64,000 nucleotides of DNA from an uncultured Poribacteria bacterium (GTDB lineage: Bacteria; Poribacteria; WGA-4E; WGA-3G), in contig OX638352.1 of the NCBI GenBank assembly GCA_951813545.1, positions 1,674,001-1,738,000 of the forward strand, given 5' to 3'. The notes under the pieces were generated by a model. That model worked only from the letters and a program-made list of their open reading frames with translations, was not told the origin of the DNA and did no database searches. Each line of letters opens with the position of its first letter. Position 1 is the first letter of the stretch. A program made the position numbers and the translations under genes. Of this stretch, positions 51,772 through 60,293 are shown piece by piece.

Positions 51772-52946
51772 TTACATCTGCTCCACAGAGGGATCGCAAG
51801 CAGCCCTCAAAATGTTTATTGCAGCGTTTATGTCTCTGTCGTGGTGTGAACCACATTCGGGGCATGTCCACTGTCTATCTGAAAGAGAAAGATTTTCGTT
51901 TTTATAGCCACAATCTGAACAAGGTTTTGTGGTGGCAGTCCATTGCCCAACTTGACGGAACTGACACTTATGTTTGGAACACTTATATTCCAATATCTCA
52001 ACAAATTGCCCGAAGGAAAGGTCGGAAACTTTGCGACCCCAGAGGCGTTTCATGCCGTCAAGGTTGAGCGTCTCGGTGACAATTGTATCAAACCTTCGGC
52101 ACAAGTCCGTGGCAAGTTTATAGTGCCAATCAAGCCGTTGGTTGGCAATATGCCGATACAGCCTCGCAAGTTCACGGACAGCACGCCACCAGTTATTAGA
52201 CCCTCTAACCCCTTACGGCTAAGCGCTTTGTTGAGTTTGCGAAGTTCGGTCAAGGACTGCTTCAAGAATTGTGGCGATTGTATCTTTTCACCTGTGTTCA
52301 ACGTCAAATACGCGTCTTTCATACCGGATTTGGTCTGGGAATAGACCAAATCCATTCCTTGTATTACATTGTCTGCCCCAACGCTTTCACCTGTCGTTGG
52401 CAGTGGTTTTAAATCCGTGTAGGTCGTTGTGATATAAAGCCAATAGTCTCCGCAAGCGTCTCGCTTGATTGTGATAGTGCTGATAGTTCCGTGCCACTGG
52501 CGGTGTTTATGAAACGTATAAGGCACTTTATCAAACTGCCACTTACGCGTCTTGGGATTCCATTTACGGAAAGTCAACGTGATACGATTGTTTTTCAGAG
52601 ACCACCCCGCTTCTCCGGGGTAAGTGATAGACTTAAACTTGTGTCTCTTTTTGATATGCGGTCTACCACCAAGTTTCTTAAAAAAACTGTCATACGCCAA
52701 GTGAATCCGTTTCAGTTCCTCTTGGATCGCTTGACTCGGCAAGGCGTTCCAATGCGGGTGCGTCGTCTGTTTCAAATCCGTCAGGTGAGCAGACATGGCG
52801 TTGTAGTTCGCATACGGCAGCCCGTCTTTATATCACTGACGTTGCCACTTATGGAAATACTCATGCACTTGCCACATATCGTCAAGCAAGTTACCAATGC
52901 GGATTGTATTAGATTGTTTCCCAATCTTATATTTATAGGTTTTCAT
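51772..52946 (-). pseudogene. tnpB: tnpB copy 2, nonsense, frameshift and repeat insertion
   Basis: The frame starts MKTYKYKIGKQSNTIRIGN at 52946. There is a TGA after HKWQRQ where copy 3 has an Arg codon. The RuvC-I motif is interrupted: GAD is followed by NVIQGMDLVYSQTKSG instead of FG before MKDAYL. A frameshift follows LNKALSRK near 52210. The C-terminal part is intact (VTETLNLDGM, CSDCG...CPECG, HDRDINAAINI). Three independent lesions mean it cannot make a working nuclease. Confidence 0.9.
52321..52371. repeat. 51-bp palindromic repeat copy 2, inside tnpB RuvC-I
   Basis: The same 51-bp unit as 32966-33016, with arms GGATTTGGTCT/AGACCAAATCC. It enters the tnpB frame right at the first catalytic aspartate and keeps the frame (42 bp net). 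Confidence 0.85.
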
Positions 52947-53041
52947 GGACTATCAAGTATCAGGTTTCCTTTAACCCCTAACGAGTGGGTAGGCAGACAC
53001 GTAACTTTGCAGCTACGCTTCGCATGTCTGCCAACTTGATA
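52947..53041 (-). promoter_or_regulatory. Three-stem structured leader RNA, tnpB copy 2
   Basis: P1 TATCAAG (53041-53035) pairs with CTTGATA (52957-52951). P2 GGCAGACA (53032-53025) pairs with TGTCTGCC (52999-52992). P3 is CCC...GGG. P1 differs at all core positions from copy 1 yet still pairs. Confidence 0.7.
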
Positions 53042-53046
53042 CTCTA

Positions 53047-53075
53047 ATTATACCACATTTTTGACTGAATGTCAA
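53047..53075 (-). promoter_or_regulatory. tnpB promoter, copy 2
   Basis: Minus strand TTGACA (53075-53070), 17-bp spacer, TATAAT (53052-53047), a perfect consensus pair directly before the leader. Confidence 0.8.
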
Positions 53076-53229
53076 ACTCTTTTCGACTACAAAACCCAAC
53101 GCCCGTCTACATCCCGCAAGCTGAAGCATAGGGGCTTGGCGGGAAGATTAATAAATGGTTTCCCCACTACAAACCAATAAACTTATAGTAAGGCACTACA
53201 GTAGACTTTAAATTACTTGGACATTGCAG

Positions 53230-53250
53230 GGTGAGGTTGCAAGCCTCGCC
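53230..53250. repeat. Hairpin repeat family A, copy 4
   Basis: GGTGAGGTT-GCA-AGCCTCGCC, paired through two G-U positions. The tail AGCGGACGGTA resembles those of copies 2 and 3. Confidence 0.7.
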
Positions 53251-53350
53251 AGCGGACGGTAGAGCAGTCTAATGTTCCGCGAAATGTCTATGCTTTTTGA
53301 TATGTTACTGGAGTGTCAGGACACGATGGGATTTAGAGGTTACGGATATT

Positions 53351-53767
53351 TTAATCGCGCTTTATCCCAACCACCACATTCTCAGACGACACGTCCTCCG
53401 GTATGACGACAAAAATCTTTCCAGATTCACAACTTTCGCTCTGTTCTTTCAGGTATTGCGATATTTCATTGTCATCAAGGAGAACGGCACCATCTGCAGT
53501 AGCGTCAGGCGAGGGACCAAGTGAGGTGCCAAACTTTCGGACCCATTTGAAGACGGTACTCGGTGATACTGAAAACATCCCAGCGATTGTACTTATAGAA
53601 ATTCCCCGGCAGTATAAGAAAACCGCCAAGGCTCTCTGCCACGGTGGTCTCCCGCGGGAAGTCTGCCTGGTAAACTGAAAACCGCAGGCTTTACATTTAT
53701 AGCGTTGGCTCCCTCTGGCTTTCCCATTTTTGACAGCGTCTTCCCGTTTGCAACGCGGACAGTTCAT
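53351..53767 (-). CDS. IS1/InsA-like zinc-ribbon HTH protein
   Basis: This encodes 138 residues from the ATG at 53767, with GGAGAGG upstream. The N-terminal zinc ribbon MNCPRCKRED... YKCKACGFQF is followed by RGRPPWQRALAVFLYCRGIS and the HTH segment IAGMFSVSPSTVFKWVRKFG. This matches InsA-type DNA-binding parts of IS1/ISL3-like transposases. The DDE catalytic domain is missing. The acidic C-terminus (EISQYLKEQSESCES... IPEDVSSENVVVGIKRD) is not recognised. It may be a remnant or a stand-alone regulator. Confidence 0.65.
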   Translation of the reverse strand: MNCPRCKREDAVKNGKARGSQRYKCKACGFQFTRQTSRGRPPWQRALAVFLYCRGISISTIAGMFSVSPSTVFKWVRKFGTSLGPSPDATADGAVLLDDNEISQYLKEQSESCESGKIFVVIPEDVSSENVVVGIKRD

Positions 53768-53804
53768 AGCGAAGTACCTCTCCTTACAAAATGTGATAGG
53801 AGAA

Positions 53805-53833
53805 AGTATACCATAAAAATCATTACAACGCAA
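53805..53833 (-). promoter_or_regulatory. Putative promoter of the InsA-like gene
   Basis: Minus strand TTGCGT (53833-53828), 17-bp spacer, TATACT (53810-53805). Confidence 0.55.
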
Positions 53834-53881
53834 TAAACTCAGTTTTAGGTTAGGACTTTCTGAAACCTCGTATCATGGCAT

Positions 53882-54127
53882 CGTAGGTTGGGTTGAACGG
53901 ATTCCAGCAAAACCGTAAAAATCATAGAAAAATGAACTTTTCTCCTGACACGCCACATCGACCAGAGACTGAGTGAAACCCAACGCTTTTGTTGTGAAGT
54001 GCCACAACTCTGACAGTATGAAGTTGGGTTTCACTATGTTCTTGAGTGTATAGGGCAGCCTCTTGGATTTGCGGTGTTTTTGGAACACCGACATCCGCCC
54101 TTTCAATGCCGTTCAACCCAACCTACG
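53882..54127. mobile_element. Nested-palindrome MITE-like element
   Basis: Perfect 19-bp terminal inverted repeats: CGTAGGTTGGGTTGAACGG at 53882-53900 and its complement at 54109-54127. Inside is a second pair, GTGAAACCCAAC (53973-53984) and GTTGGGTTTCAC (54023-54034). It is 246 bp without a credible gene. It occupies the centre of the 488-bp gap 53768-54255. Confidence 0.75.
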
Positions 54128-54255
54128 AAACTACGCTAAGGAAACCTGTAGAAAATTTTTCCTTGTTATTTTTTTCTGCATCTTATATTATATGTTTAGG
54201 CAGAGTTCGTAAGCCAATATCAGGAAAAGAAGGCGAATTTCCTTCAAACAGAAGA

Positions 54256-54883
54256 ATGAGAAAAACCTACAAATACAAACTTCAGAATCAATCTAACACA
54301 ATCAAACTCGGCAACATGCTTGACGATATGTGGGAAATCCATGTCTATATCATGCGTTTACAACGTAGATATTATCGTATATTTGGTAAAAACCTCTCTG
54401 CAGTTTTTCAAACAATCACTGAAAACGTTGCAATCTCTAAACAAAGCACTTAGCCGTAAGGTCAAAGGTTCTGGTAACTGGTACCGTGCATGTCGTGCTT
54501 TGGCAAGACAACACAGAAAAGTTGCCAGACAAAGAGAAGATTGGCAATGGAAACTGGCTACTGAACTTTGCACAGAGTTTGATACACTCTGTTTTGAAAC
54601 GCTGAACCTTGAGAGTATGAAACACCTTTGGGGTCGCACAGTCTCTGATCACGCCTTCTACCAGTTTCTGAAAATACTGGAACAGAAGTGTGCAAAACAC
54701 AGTAAAAAACTTGTGCAAATCGGCCAATGGACAGCAACAACAAAACCTTGCAGTGATTGTGGCTACGATAACAAAGAACTCTCTCTTTCAGATAGACAGT
54801 GGATATGCCACGAATGTGGTTCACACCACGATAGAGACGTGAACGCTGCTATCAATATCAAACAGGCAGGCTTGGCTGCCTAA
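54256..54883 (+). pseudogene. tnpB: tnpB copy 4, internally deleted
   Basis: Starts MRKTYKYKLQNQSNTIKLGN, reaches RRYYRIFGKN (about residue 45), then jumps to FFKQSLKTLQSLNKALSRKV in another frame. Roughly 170 residues, including RuvC-I, are missing. The rest is well kept: CFETLNLESM, CSDCG...CHECG and HDRDVNAAINI. The promoter-leader unit of the other copies is not present upstream. The internal deletion makes it non-autonomous. Confidence 0.88.
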
Positions 54884-54930
54884 AGTGGAGCGATAATAAG
54901 ACGGTGGACTCTTAGAGAAAACCGCAGTTG

Positions 54931-54975
54931 CTACGAAGCACAAGCCCCTACCTTCAGGTAGTGGGTACCTATGAC
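54931..54975 (+). ncRNA. Right end / omega RNA 3' part, copy 4
   Basis: CTACGAAGCACAAGCCCC, then CTACCTTCAGGTAG, ending ATGAC. The arms are CTACCT/AGGTAG versus CTGCCT/AGGCAG in copy 1, a paired change. Confidence 0.55.
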
Positions 54976-55026
54976 TAGGAGCCACTGTGCTCGCGACGCG
55001 CCCAGCGCGTAAAGGAGAATACAATT

Positions 55027-56046
55027 ATGGCAGGGAAACTGAAAGTTGCAGCAGTTGGGTGCGGTGGCATTGGCCGCCTTCATCAACTGGGTTATCTTCA
55101 GCATCCGGGTGCGGAATTGGTGGCAGTCTGCGACATAGATACCGCTAAAGCAGAGGCACGTGCTAAAGAACTTGGTGTCGCGAATTGGTACCCCTCCATC
55201 CAAGAGATGCTCACGCATGAAGAGTGCGATCTTGTAGACGTTGTAACTGCTGACTATCTGCACTTTGAACCTGTAATGGAATGTCTGGAAGCAGGCAAAC
55301 ATGTTATCTCCGAAAAACCTCTGTCCCTCTACATCAACGAAGCAGAAGAAATGGTCGCGAAGGCTGAAGAAAAAGGTGTATACCTCGCTATTGATTACAA
55401 CCGCCGATTCGCGCCAGGGTATGTCCAAGCACGGAGGTGGTTCGATGCCGGTGCTATCGGGCAAACTTATTACTTAGATATGAAATTATCTCAAGGTGGA
55501 CCCGCCTCAACATGGAAGGGAGAATATTACCTTCTCTACGAGCTCGAAACCCATGCAATCGATCTGCTTCGGTGGTTCGGCGGCGAGATTGTTGCTGTCT
55601 GCGCGCAAATGGCGAAACCACGGGAAAATGAAGTGCGAGAAGGCGAAGACGCATGTTATACCAGCATGGCTATCTCCTGCCGCTACGAAACGGAAGTCGT
55701 TGCTACGCTGATGGCGAGTTGGGATAGTGACTTCATCCATCCGATTGAGCGTCTTGAAATCTGTGGTTCTGATGGCGAAATCGTCGTTGATAATGTCCTG
55801 ACACGCGCAACCTTGATGAGACGGGACAATCAGGTCGTCGAAGAATATCGTCCCTCTATTTTTAGAGCTGAACAACTTGCATTCGACGGAACATTTGCCT
55901 TACGGATGGCTGCTCTCGTCGATGACTTACTCGCTGACCGGGCACCCGCTCCAACAGGGAAAGATGGTTTGCAAGCGTTACGAATTACCGAATCGATTGT
56001 AGAATCGTGGAAGGAAAAACGGGAAGTTGAGGTTAAAATCGACTAA
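55027..56046 (+). CDS. Gfo/Idh/MocA family oxidoreductase 4
   Basis: This encodes 339 residues. The Rossmann start is VAAVGCGGIGRLHQ, the family motif is SEKPLSLY, and YYLLYELETHAIDLLRWF contains the expected catalytic-site histidine. AAGGAG precedes the ATG. Likely an NAD(P)-dependent sugar or inositol dehydrogenase of unknown substrate. It starts 51 bp after the right end of tnpB copy 4 and is followed by a lipoprotein and GH127 gene. A carbohydrate theme is plausible. Confidence 0.92.
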   Translation: MAGKLKVAAVGCGGIGRLHQLGYLQHPGAELVAVCDIDTAKAEARAKELGVANWYPSIQEMLTHEECDLVDVVTADYLHFEPVMECLEAGKHVISEKPLSLYINEAEEMVAKAEEKGVYLAIDYNRRFAPGYVQARRWFDAGAIGQTYYLDMKLSQGGPASTWKGEYYLLYELETHAIDLLRWFGGEIVAVCAQMAKPRENEVREGEDACYTSMAISCRYETEVVATLMASWDSDFIHPIERLEICGSDGEIVVDNVLTRATLMRRDNQVVEEYRPSIFRAEQLAFDGTFALRMAALVDDLLADRAPAPTGKDGLQALRITESIVESWKEKREVEVKID

Positions 56047-56103
56047 CAATGCGTAAACCGTTTCTCACGCAAATCGTTTCTATATGCAAGGAGGAATGAC
56101 ATC

Positions 56104-56793
56104 ATGAAACATCAACTGCATTTTTTAAGAGAAGTTCGTCAGGCGTTACTTACCGGTTTTTCATATTCAACGGTGCGAGCGTGTGTTGCGTCGCTCGTTT
56201 TCGCACTTCTTGCAATAAACTGTGGTCCACCGCCGCAAGGACAATTCCACGTTCCTGAAACGGCGATTGCCGCTGCCGAGAAGAACGTAACACAGCAAGC
56301 AAAACGAAACCAAGCGGTCAGCTTACCTGAAAACGCTGTCGTCCATTTGCGGGAGCGACCCTATGTCAGAAACGCCTTTAGGGAATCACCGAACGCCAAT
56401 AGCAGAGGTGGACTTGATGATTTCTATGCAAGGACGCGTGGTAAAGTGCAGCACGCTGCTATTATCTCCAATTGTTCGCTCGATGTCCTAAAAGCGTTTA
56501 TCGCGAAAGGGTGGGTTCCCATTGTAAGAATTCAATTTTCACAAGGGAATTCGGAGATTCTACCCTTGGCTCGCTATAGTGACCATTCCAGCGAAGTATT
56601 CTTTCAAAATCCAGTCAGCCTCTCTGAGCGACGATTAAGTTATAAGGATTTTGAGACGACTTGGACAACAAGTTCACGGAACAAGTGTGTCTTAATCACG
56701 CCACAGCAGCTATCGGATTTAGATGTCCAGAGAGTGTTAGGAAGATATTTACCGAAAGAAGCGTTCCAACAGATTAGTGTGAGAAGTCGCTAA
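56104..56793 (+). CDS. Putative lipoprotein with C39-like peptidase fold
   Basis: This encodes 229 residues. The N-terminal segment VASLVFALLAINCGPP fits a lipoprotein signal with Cys at about residue 40. The mature part shows HAAIISNCSLDVLKAFIAKG and VPIVRIQFSQGN, which loosely recall peptidase C39-like domains. No complete Cys-His-Asp triad was identified. AAGGAGG is a strong ribosome site. Function is unassigned. Confidence 0.6.
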   Translation: MKHQLHFLREVRQALLTGFSYSTVRACVASLVFALLAINCGPPPQGQFHVPETAIAAAEKNVTQQAKRNQAVSLPENAVVHLRERPYVRNAFRESPNANSRGGLDDFYARTRGKVQHAAIISNCSLDVLKAFIAKGWVPIVRIQFSQGNSEILPLARYSDHSSEVFFQNPVSLSERRLSYKDFETTWTTSSRNKCVLITPQQLSDLDVQRVLGRYLPKEAFQQISVRSR

Positions 56794-56834
56794 TAGCATT
56801 TTATTAAGTAAAGTCCATAATTCAAAGGCAAACG

Positions 56835-56855
56835 GGCGGGGTTCCACACCCCGCC
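56835..56855. repeat. Hairpin repeat family A, copy 5
   Basis: GGCGGGGTT-CCA-CACCCCGCC: the lower seven base pairs are intact and the upper two are weakened. It is followed by AGGGTGGAAACCCT, another small hairpin. Confidence 0.6.
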
Positions 56856-56969
56856 AGTAAAACAGGGTGGAAACCCTCACTGAAGTATCTACATATTATC
56901 AATAGACGTGTCGTGTAAAGTCCTACATTGCAATTCCTCACCACATTAATTAGAAAGAGAAATCAAATT

Positions 56970-58853
56970 TTGAAAGCACTTCCGTTCACGGCTGTCACAA
57001 TTAACGATCGGTTTTGGGCACCTCGACAAAAGACGAATTCCGAGGCAACGATTCCACATGAACTGGCGCAGTGCCGAACAACCGGTAGGATTGATAACTT
57101 CGCAAAAGCTGCTGGCTTGATGTCTGGGGATTTTGAAGGTATTTTCTTCAACGATTCGGATGTCCACAAGTGGGTAGAAGCGGCAGCGTATACACTCTGG
57201 ACGCACCCGAATCCACAATGGGAAGCGGAGTTGGATGAGGTCATCGCAAAGATCGCCGCGAGTCAACAACCTGACGGTTATCTGAATTCCTATTTTACAC
57301 TTGTTGAGCCAGAAAAGCGATGGCAGAACCTCGGTATGATGCACGAACTGTATTGCGCCGGACACCTCTTTGAAGCAGCAGTCGCGCACTATCAAGCCAC
57401 TGGAAAACAGACTTTGTTAGACGTTGCATGTCGGTTCGCGGATCTGATCGACAGTACCTTTGGACCCGGCAAACGAGACGGTCTTCCTGGGCATGAAGGG
57501 ATTGAACTCGCACTCGTCAAGCTTGCTCGTGTGACAGGCGAGGCACGCTACATGTCGCTCGCAGAATATTTTGTCACACGGCGTGGGCACTCCCCCTCAA
57601 TTTTTGAGAAAGAATTAGAAAACCCCGACCTTCCGGGTGGGCTTGGTGCGTATCAGCATCATTTCACGCGTGATGGAAAATATGAGGGACATTACGCGCA
57701 AGCGCATCTCCCGATACAAGAACAGACAGAGTGTGTCGGACACGCGGTGCGCGCGATGTATCTTTATAGTGGAGCCGCCGAGATCGCCTATGAGACAGGT
57801 GATACTCCCATTGCAAACGCACTGGAAGCACTCTGGCGGAACGTAGAGAAACGTTTATATATCACCGGTGGTGTGGGTCCTTCTGGACACAATGAAGGTT
57901 TCACAACAGATTATGAACTACCGAATTTTTCTGCCTACGCCGAAACGTGTGCTTCAATCGGGCTGATATTTTGGGCGCATCGGATGTTCTTGCTGCGTGG
58001 TGAATCTCACTTTATCGATGTACTGGAGACGGCTCTTTACAACGGTGCGCTCTCCGGGATCTCACTTGATGGCACTGGCTTCTTCTATCAGAATCCGCTG
58101 GCAAGCCACGGTGATAGGCATCGGCACGAGTGGTTTGGCTGCGCGTGTTGTCCACCGAATATCGCTCGACTTCTCGCTTCCGTCGGACAGTATATCTATG
58201 CCCAGTCGGACGAAAGTATCTGGGTGAACCTGTATGTCAGCGGCACCGCCGATGCGACTCTTGCGGGAAGCATCCCAGTGAAATTGACGCAGGAAACCGA
58301 TTATCCATGGTCAGGCGATGTAGCACTGACGATCACGCCACAAGCACCGGTATTCTTCAGTTTGAACCTACGGATTCCGGGATGGTGTGAGCAGTTCGAG
58401 GTACGTATCAACGGTGAAGTTTACAACTCACAAGTTAATTCGGATGGTTATCTCTCTATCACACGAGAATGGCGCGCCGACGACCGCGTGGAACTGCAAC
58501 TCGCTATGCCCGTTACACGCGTCCATGCGCATCCGCTTGTGAGAGAAAACCTTGGAAGGTCCGCCTTACGTCGTGGTCCACTCGTCTACTGTTTTGAAGA
58601 TGTTGACAATCCTGATGGTGCCTTTCAGACGTTGTCTCTCGTCAATGATAACGCCATGGAAACAACATTCAACAGCGATTTATTAGGCGGCGTAACGCTC
58701 ATCCGAGGGGCAGGTAGCGTTCTGGATGACGCCGAGTGGGGAGACACTCTCTATCTCACGGGACCGAGTGCGAAACAGATAGAAGTCACCGCTATTCCGT
58801 ATTATGCGTGGTGTAATCGTGGCGCGGGCAAGATGGCAGTGTGGGTTTTGTAA
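56970..58853 (+). CDS. Glycoside hydrolase family 127 (DUF1680), beta-L-arabinofuranosidase-like
   Basis: This encodes about 627 residues. A TTG at 56970 (MKALPFTAVTINDRFW) is preferred because conserved sequence starts there. No good ATG exists and the TTG at 56928 adds only non-conserved residues. Family segments: PDGYLNSYFTLVEP, HELYCAGHLFEAAVAHY, ETCASIG and the cysteine-zinc site FGCACCPPNIARLL. GH127 enzymes use a cysteine nucleophile near zinc to release L-arabinofuranose. There is no signal peptide, so it is cytoplasmic, acting on imported oligosaccharides (inference). Confidence 0.9.
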   Translation: MKALPFTAVTINDRFWAPRQKTNSEATIPHELAQCRTTGRIDNFAKAAGLMSGDFEGIFFNDSDVHKWVEAAAYTLWTHPNPQWEAELDEVIAKIAASQQPDGYLNSYFTLVEPEKRWQNLGMMHELYCAGHLFEAAVAHYQATGKQTLLDVACRFADLIDSTFGPGKRDGLPGHEGIELALVKLARVTGEARYMSLAEYFVTRRGHSPSIFEKELENPDLPGGLGAYQHHFTRDGKYEGHYAQAHLPIQEQTECVGHAVRAMYLYSGAAEIAYETGDTPIANALEALWRNVEKRLYITGGVGPSGHNEGFTTDYELPNFSAYAETCASIGLIFWAHRMFLLRGESHFIDVLETALYNGALSGISLDGTGFFYQNPLASHGDRHRHEWFGCACCPPNIARLLASVGQYIYAQSDESIWVNLYVSGTADATLAGSIPVKLTQETDYPWSGDVALTITPQAPVFFSLNLRIPGWCEQFEVRINGEVYNSQVNSDGYLSITREWRADDRVELQLAMPVTRVHAHPLVRENLGRSALRRGPLVYCFEDVDNPDGAFQTLSLVNDNAMETTFNSDLLGGVTLIRGAGSVLDDAEWGDTLYLTGPSAKQIEVTAIPYYAWCNRGAGKMAVWVL

Positions 58854-58873
58854 TTCTTTATTTCTCCTTGGAC

Positions 58874-58902
58874 GGGCGGATGTAAAAATCCGCCCATCTT
58901 TT
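58874..58902 (+). terminator. Intrinsic terminator of the GH127 gene
   Basis: GGGCGGAT, loop GTAAAA, ATCCGCCC, then ATCTTTTTT. It begins 20 bp after the stop. The rest of the gap to 59126 holds nothing I can support. Confidence 0.9.
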
Positions 58903-59126
58903 TTGCATAAGATTCGTGTATTTCCAGCCGAAAATTTCATTATCTCGCCTCCGAAACCTTTTTCCCATTTCCAAATTCCTCCTGATGCACCCACATATAC
59001 GCAGCCTTTGCGCAGATTCGTATTTGAATTAGCACATTTTTCCTTAACTTACAACAAATACAATTCGAGAGGTGCCGCTTTCATTTTATGAGATAATTTG
59101 CGCAAAAGTGCTCTTTCCGGTTTCCA

Positions 59127-59531
59127 TCACTTTTTACCTGTCAAAACTGGTTGCATGTAGGTTTTTAAGTCGTCCGAGCGTTTGAGCCATTTCTGAAGAT
59201 GACCGGCGTATTTCTCTGGATTCTTTTTTGCCAGCGATTGGAAAACGGCACGTTTTTGGGTGTCAAATTGGAGGAATACCTCCCATGCATGGTCGGGGTT
59301 CTGAGAACGCTTTGCTTCAAAGTCGGCATTGAACGCTCTGACAGCATCCGCGGTGCCCATCCCCCATTGACCGTCCGCTTTAACACCGATGAGTTTTTGT
59401 ACCTCTTTTACCGCCCCTCTCCCAGTGAGTATGACAAAATCGGCATAAATCAGTTGAAGTGCGGGGTGGATGTCCCACGCGTGCCACCTGTGAAGAGAGT
59501 CGTAATAGAAACGTTTGATGAAACCTTGCAA
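59127..59531 (-). pseudogene. C-terminal remnant of a phage-type lysin (PG-binding/GH108-like)
   Basis: About 134 codons, starting only with a TTG. LQLIYADFVILTGRGAVKEVQKLIGVKADGQWGMGTADAVRAFN resembles the C-terminal peptidoglycan-binding part of GH108/TtsA-type endolysins (the DGQWGMGT turn). The catalytic N-terminal domain with its EGG motif is absent, so this is probably a truncated relic. It is divergent from the next two small genes. Confidence 0.55.
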
Positions 59532-59540
59532 ACACCGCCA

Positions 59541-59777
59541 ATGACAGACAATGACACCCCGAAAGTTGTCAATTTACTGGAGAACCAGATTGACGCTCTC
59601 AAGGCACAGCTCGCACAGGCATCTGATCGGGAGACCGCGCTCCAAAGCGAGAAATCCAAGCTCCTTGACATGCTCTCAGCTGAACAGGAAAAAACGCGGG
59701 TGTTGATGCTGCCGAATCCAGAGCAGGCGAAACGAAAAGAGAAAGGCTGGCTGCTCCGGCTGATAGGTGCGCGATAG
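59541..59777 (+). CDS. Small coiled-coil protein
   Basis: This encodes 78 residues from the ATG at 59541. LLENQIDALKAQLAQASDRE is a strong coiled coil, followed by SEKSKLLDMLSAEQEKTRVLML and a basic end (RKEKGWLLRLIGAR). This resembles the C-terminal tail of larger DNA-binding or phage proteins, so it may be a 5'-truncated remnant. The longer frame upstream is antisense to the lysin remnant. Function is unknown. Confidence 0.5.
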   Translation: MTDNDTPKVVNLLENQIDALKAQLAQASDRETALQSEKSKLLDMLSAEQEKTRVLMLPNPEQAKRKEKGWLLRLIGAR

Positions 59778-59799
59778 TACCGTCGAATCAAAAAACAAC

Positions 59800-59828
59800 T
59801 TGCCTAATCCTCGCCAATCTGATACACT
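59800..59828 (+). promoter_or_regulatory. Promoter before the non-transposase leader
   Basis: TTGCCT (59800-59805), 17-bp spacer, TACACT (59823-59828), ending eight bases before P1 of the leader. The same geometry is seen in the tnpB copies. Confidence 0.6.
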
Positions 59829-59836
59829 ATTTTAAT

Positions 59837-59933
59837 CCAGTTGTGGGTGGCACTGCAAAGCTTGCCGCAAGGCATGTCTGCCACCCTCCCACCTTTGCAG
59901 GGGGATAAATCAAACTGGAACTGGAAAAACCCC
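59837..59933 (+). promoter_or_regulatory. Three-stem structured leader RNA upstream of a membrane-protein gene
   Basis: P1 CCAGTT (59837-59842) pairs with AACTGG (59913-59918). P2 GGGTGGCA (59845-59852) pairs with TGCCACCC (59879-59886). P3 is CCC (59888-59890) with GGGGG (59900-59904). The P2 loop contains TTGCCGCAAGG as in tnpB copy 1. P2 is changed on both sides relative to the tnpB leaders. It ends at the ATG of a gene unrelated to tnpB. Confidence 0.65.
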
Positions 59934-60293
59934 ATGAAAACTATTTTGCTTTTCTCGATACTATTGTGTGTCATCGTGATGCCGGCAATTGGGGCACTCG
60001 ACGATGCTGACCTTGACAAGATCCGCTTGATTGTCAAAGAGGAAATCAAGCCGCTACAGGCTGATATTGACGGTCTGAAAACGGATGTTGCGCGATTAGA
60101 TGGGCGTTTGACCGGCGTTGAAAAGCAAGTCACACACGCGACAAACGTCACATACGGTCTCATTGCTCTTATTGTGGTCGCCATCGGTATCCCCGCTTGG
60201 CGTGGGAAAAGAGACCGCGACCAAGAGCGAAAGATTGAAACACTCACACAAGAAATCGAAACGCTGAAGCAACAGCAGATTGTCCGACCATGA
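59934..60293 (+). CDS. Small exported coiled-coil membrane protein
   Basis: This encodes 119 residues from the ATG at 59934. A signal-like helix (TILLFSILLCVIVMPAIGA) is followed by a coiled coil (IKPLQADIDGLKTDVARLDG), a membrane helix (VTYGLIALIVVAIGIPAW), and a charged cytoplasmic coiled coil (RKIETLTQEIETLKQQQ). The layout resembles XhlA-type holin-associated proteins, but no family is certain. Its stop abuts the truncated end of tnpB copy 3 in the opposite orientation. It carries a tnpB-type leader. Confidence 0.75.
   Translation: MKTILLFSILLCVIVMPAIGALDDADLDKIRLIVKEEIKPLQADIDGLKTDVARLDGRLTGVEKQVTHATNVTYGLIALIVVAIGIPAWRGKRDRDQERKIETLTQEIETLKQQQIVRP

Larger units (their letters stand above)
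51703..53145 (-). mobile_element. tnpB-only IS200/IS605-type element, copy 2 (degenerate)
   Basis: About 1.44 kb. The right end at 51703 matches copy 1 (GTGGGTGCCTTGAC). The left end carries a bulged hairpin at 53113-53143 (CCCGC-C-AAGC/GCTTGCGGG). It contains a promoter, the structured leader and a decayed tnpB. No tnpA is present. The left limit is approximate. Confidence 0.75.
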
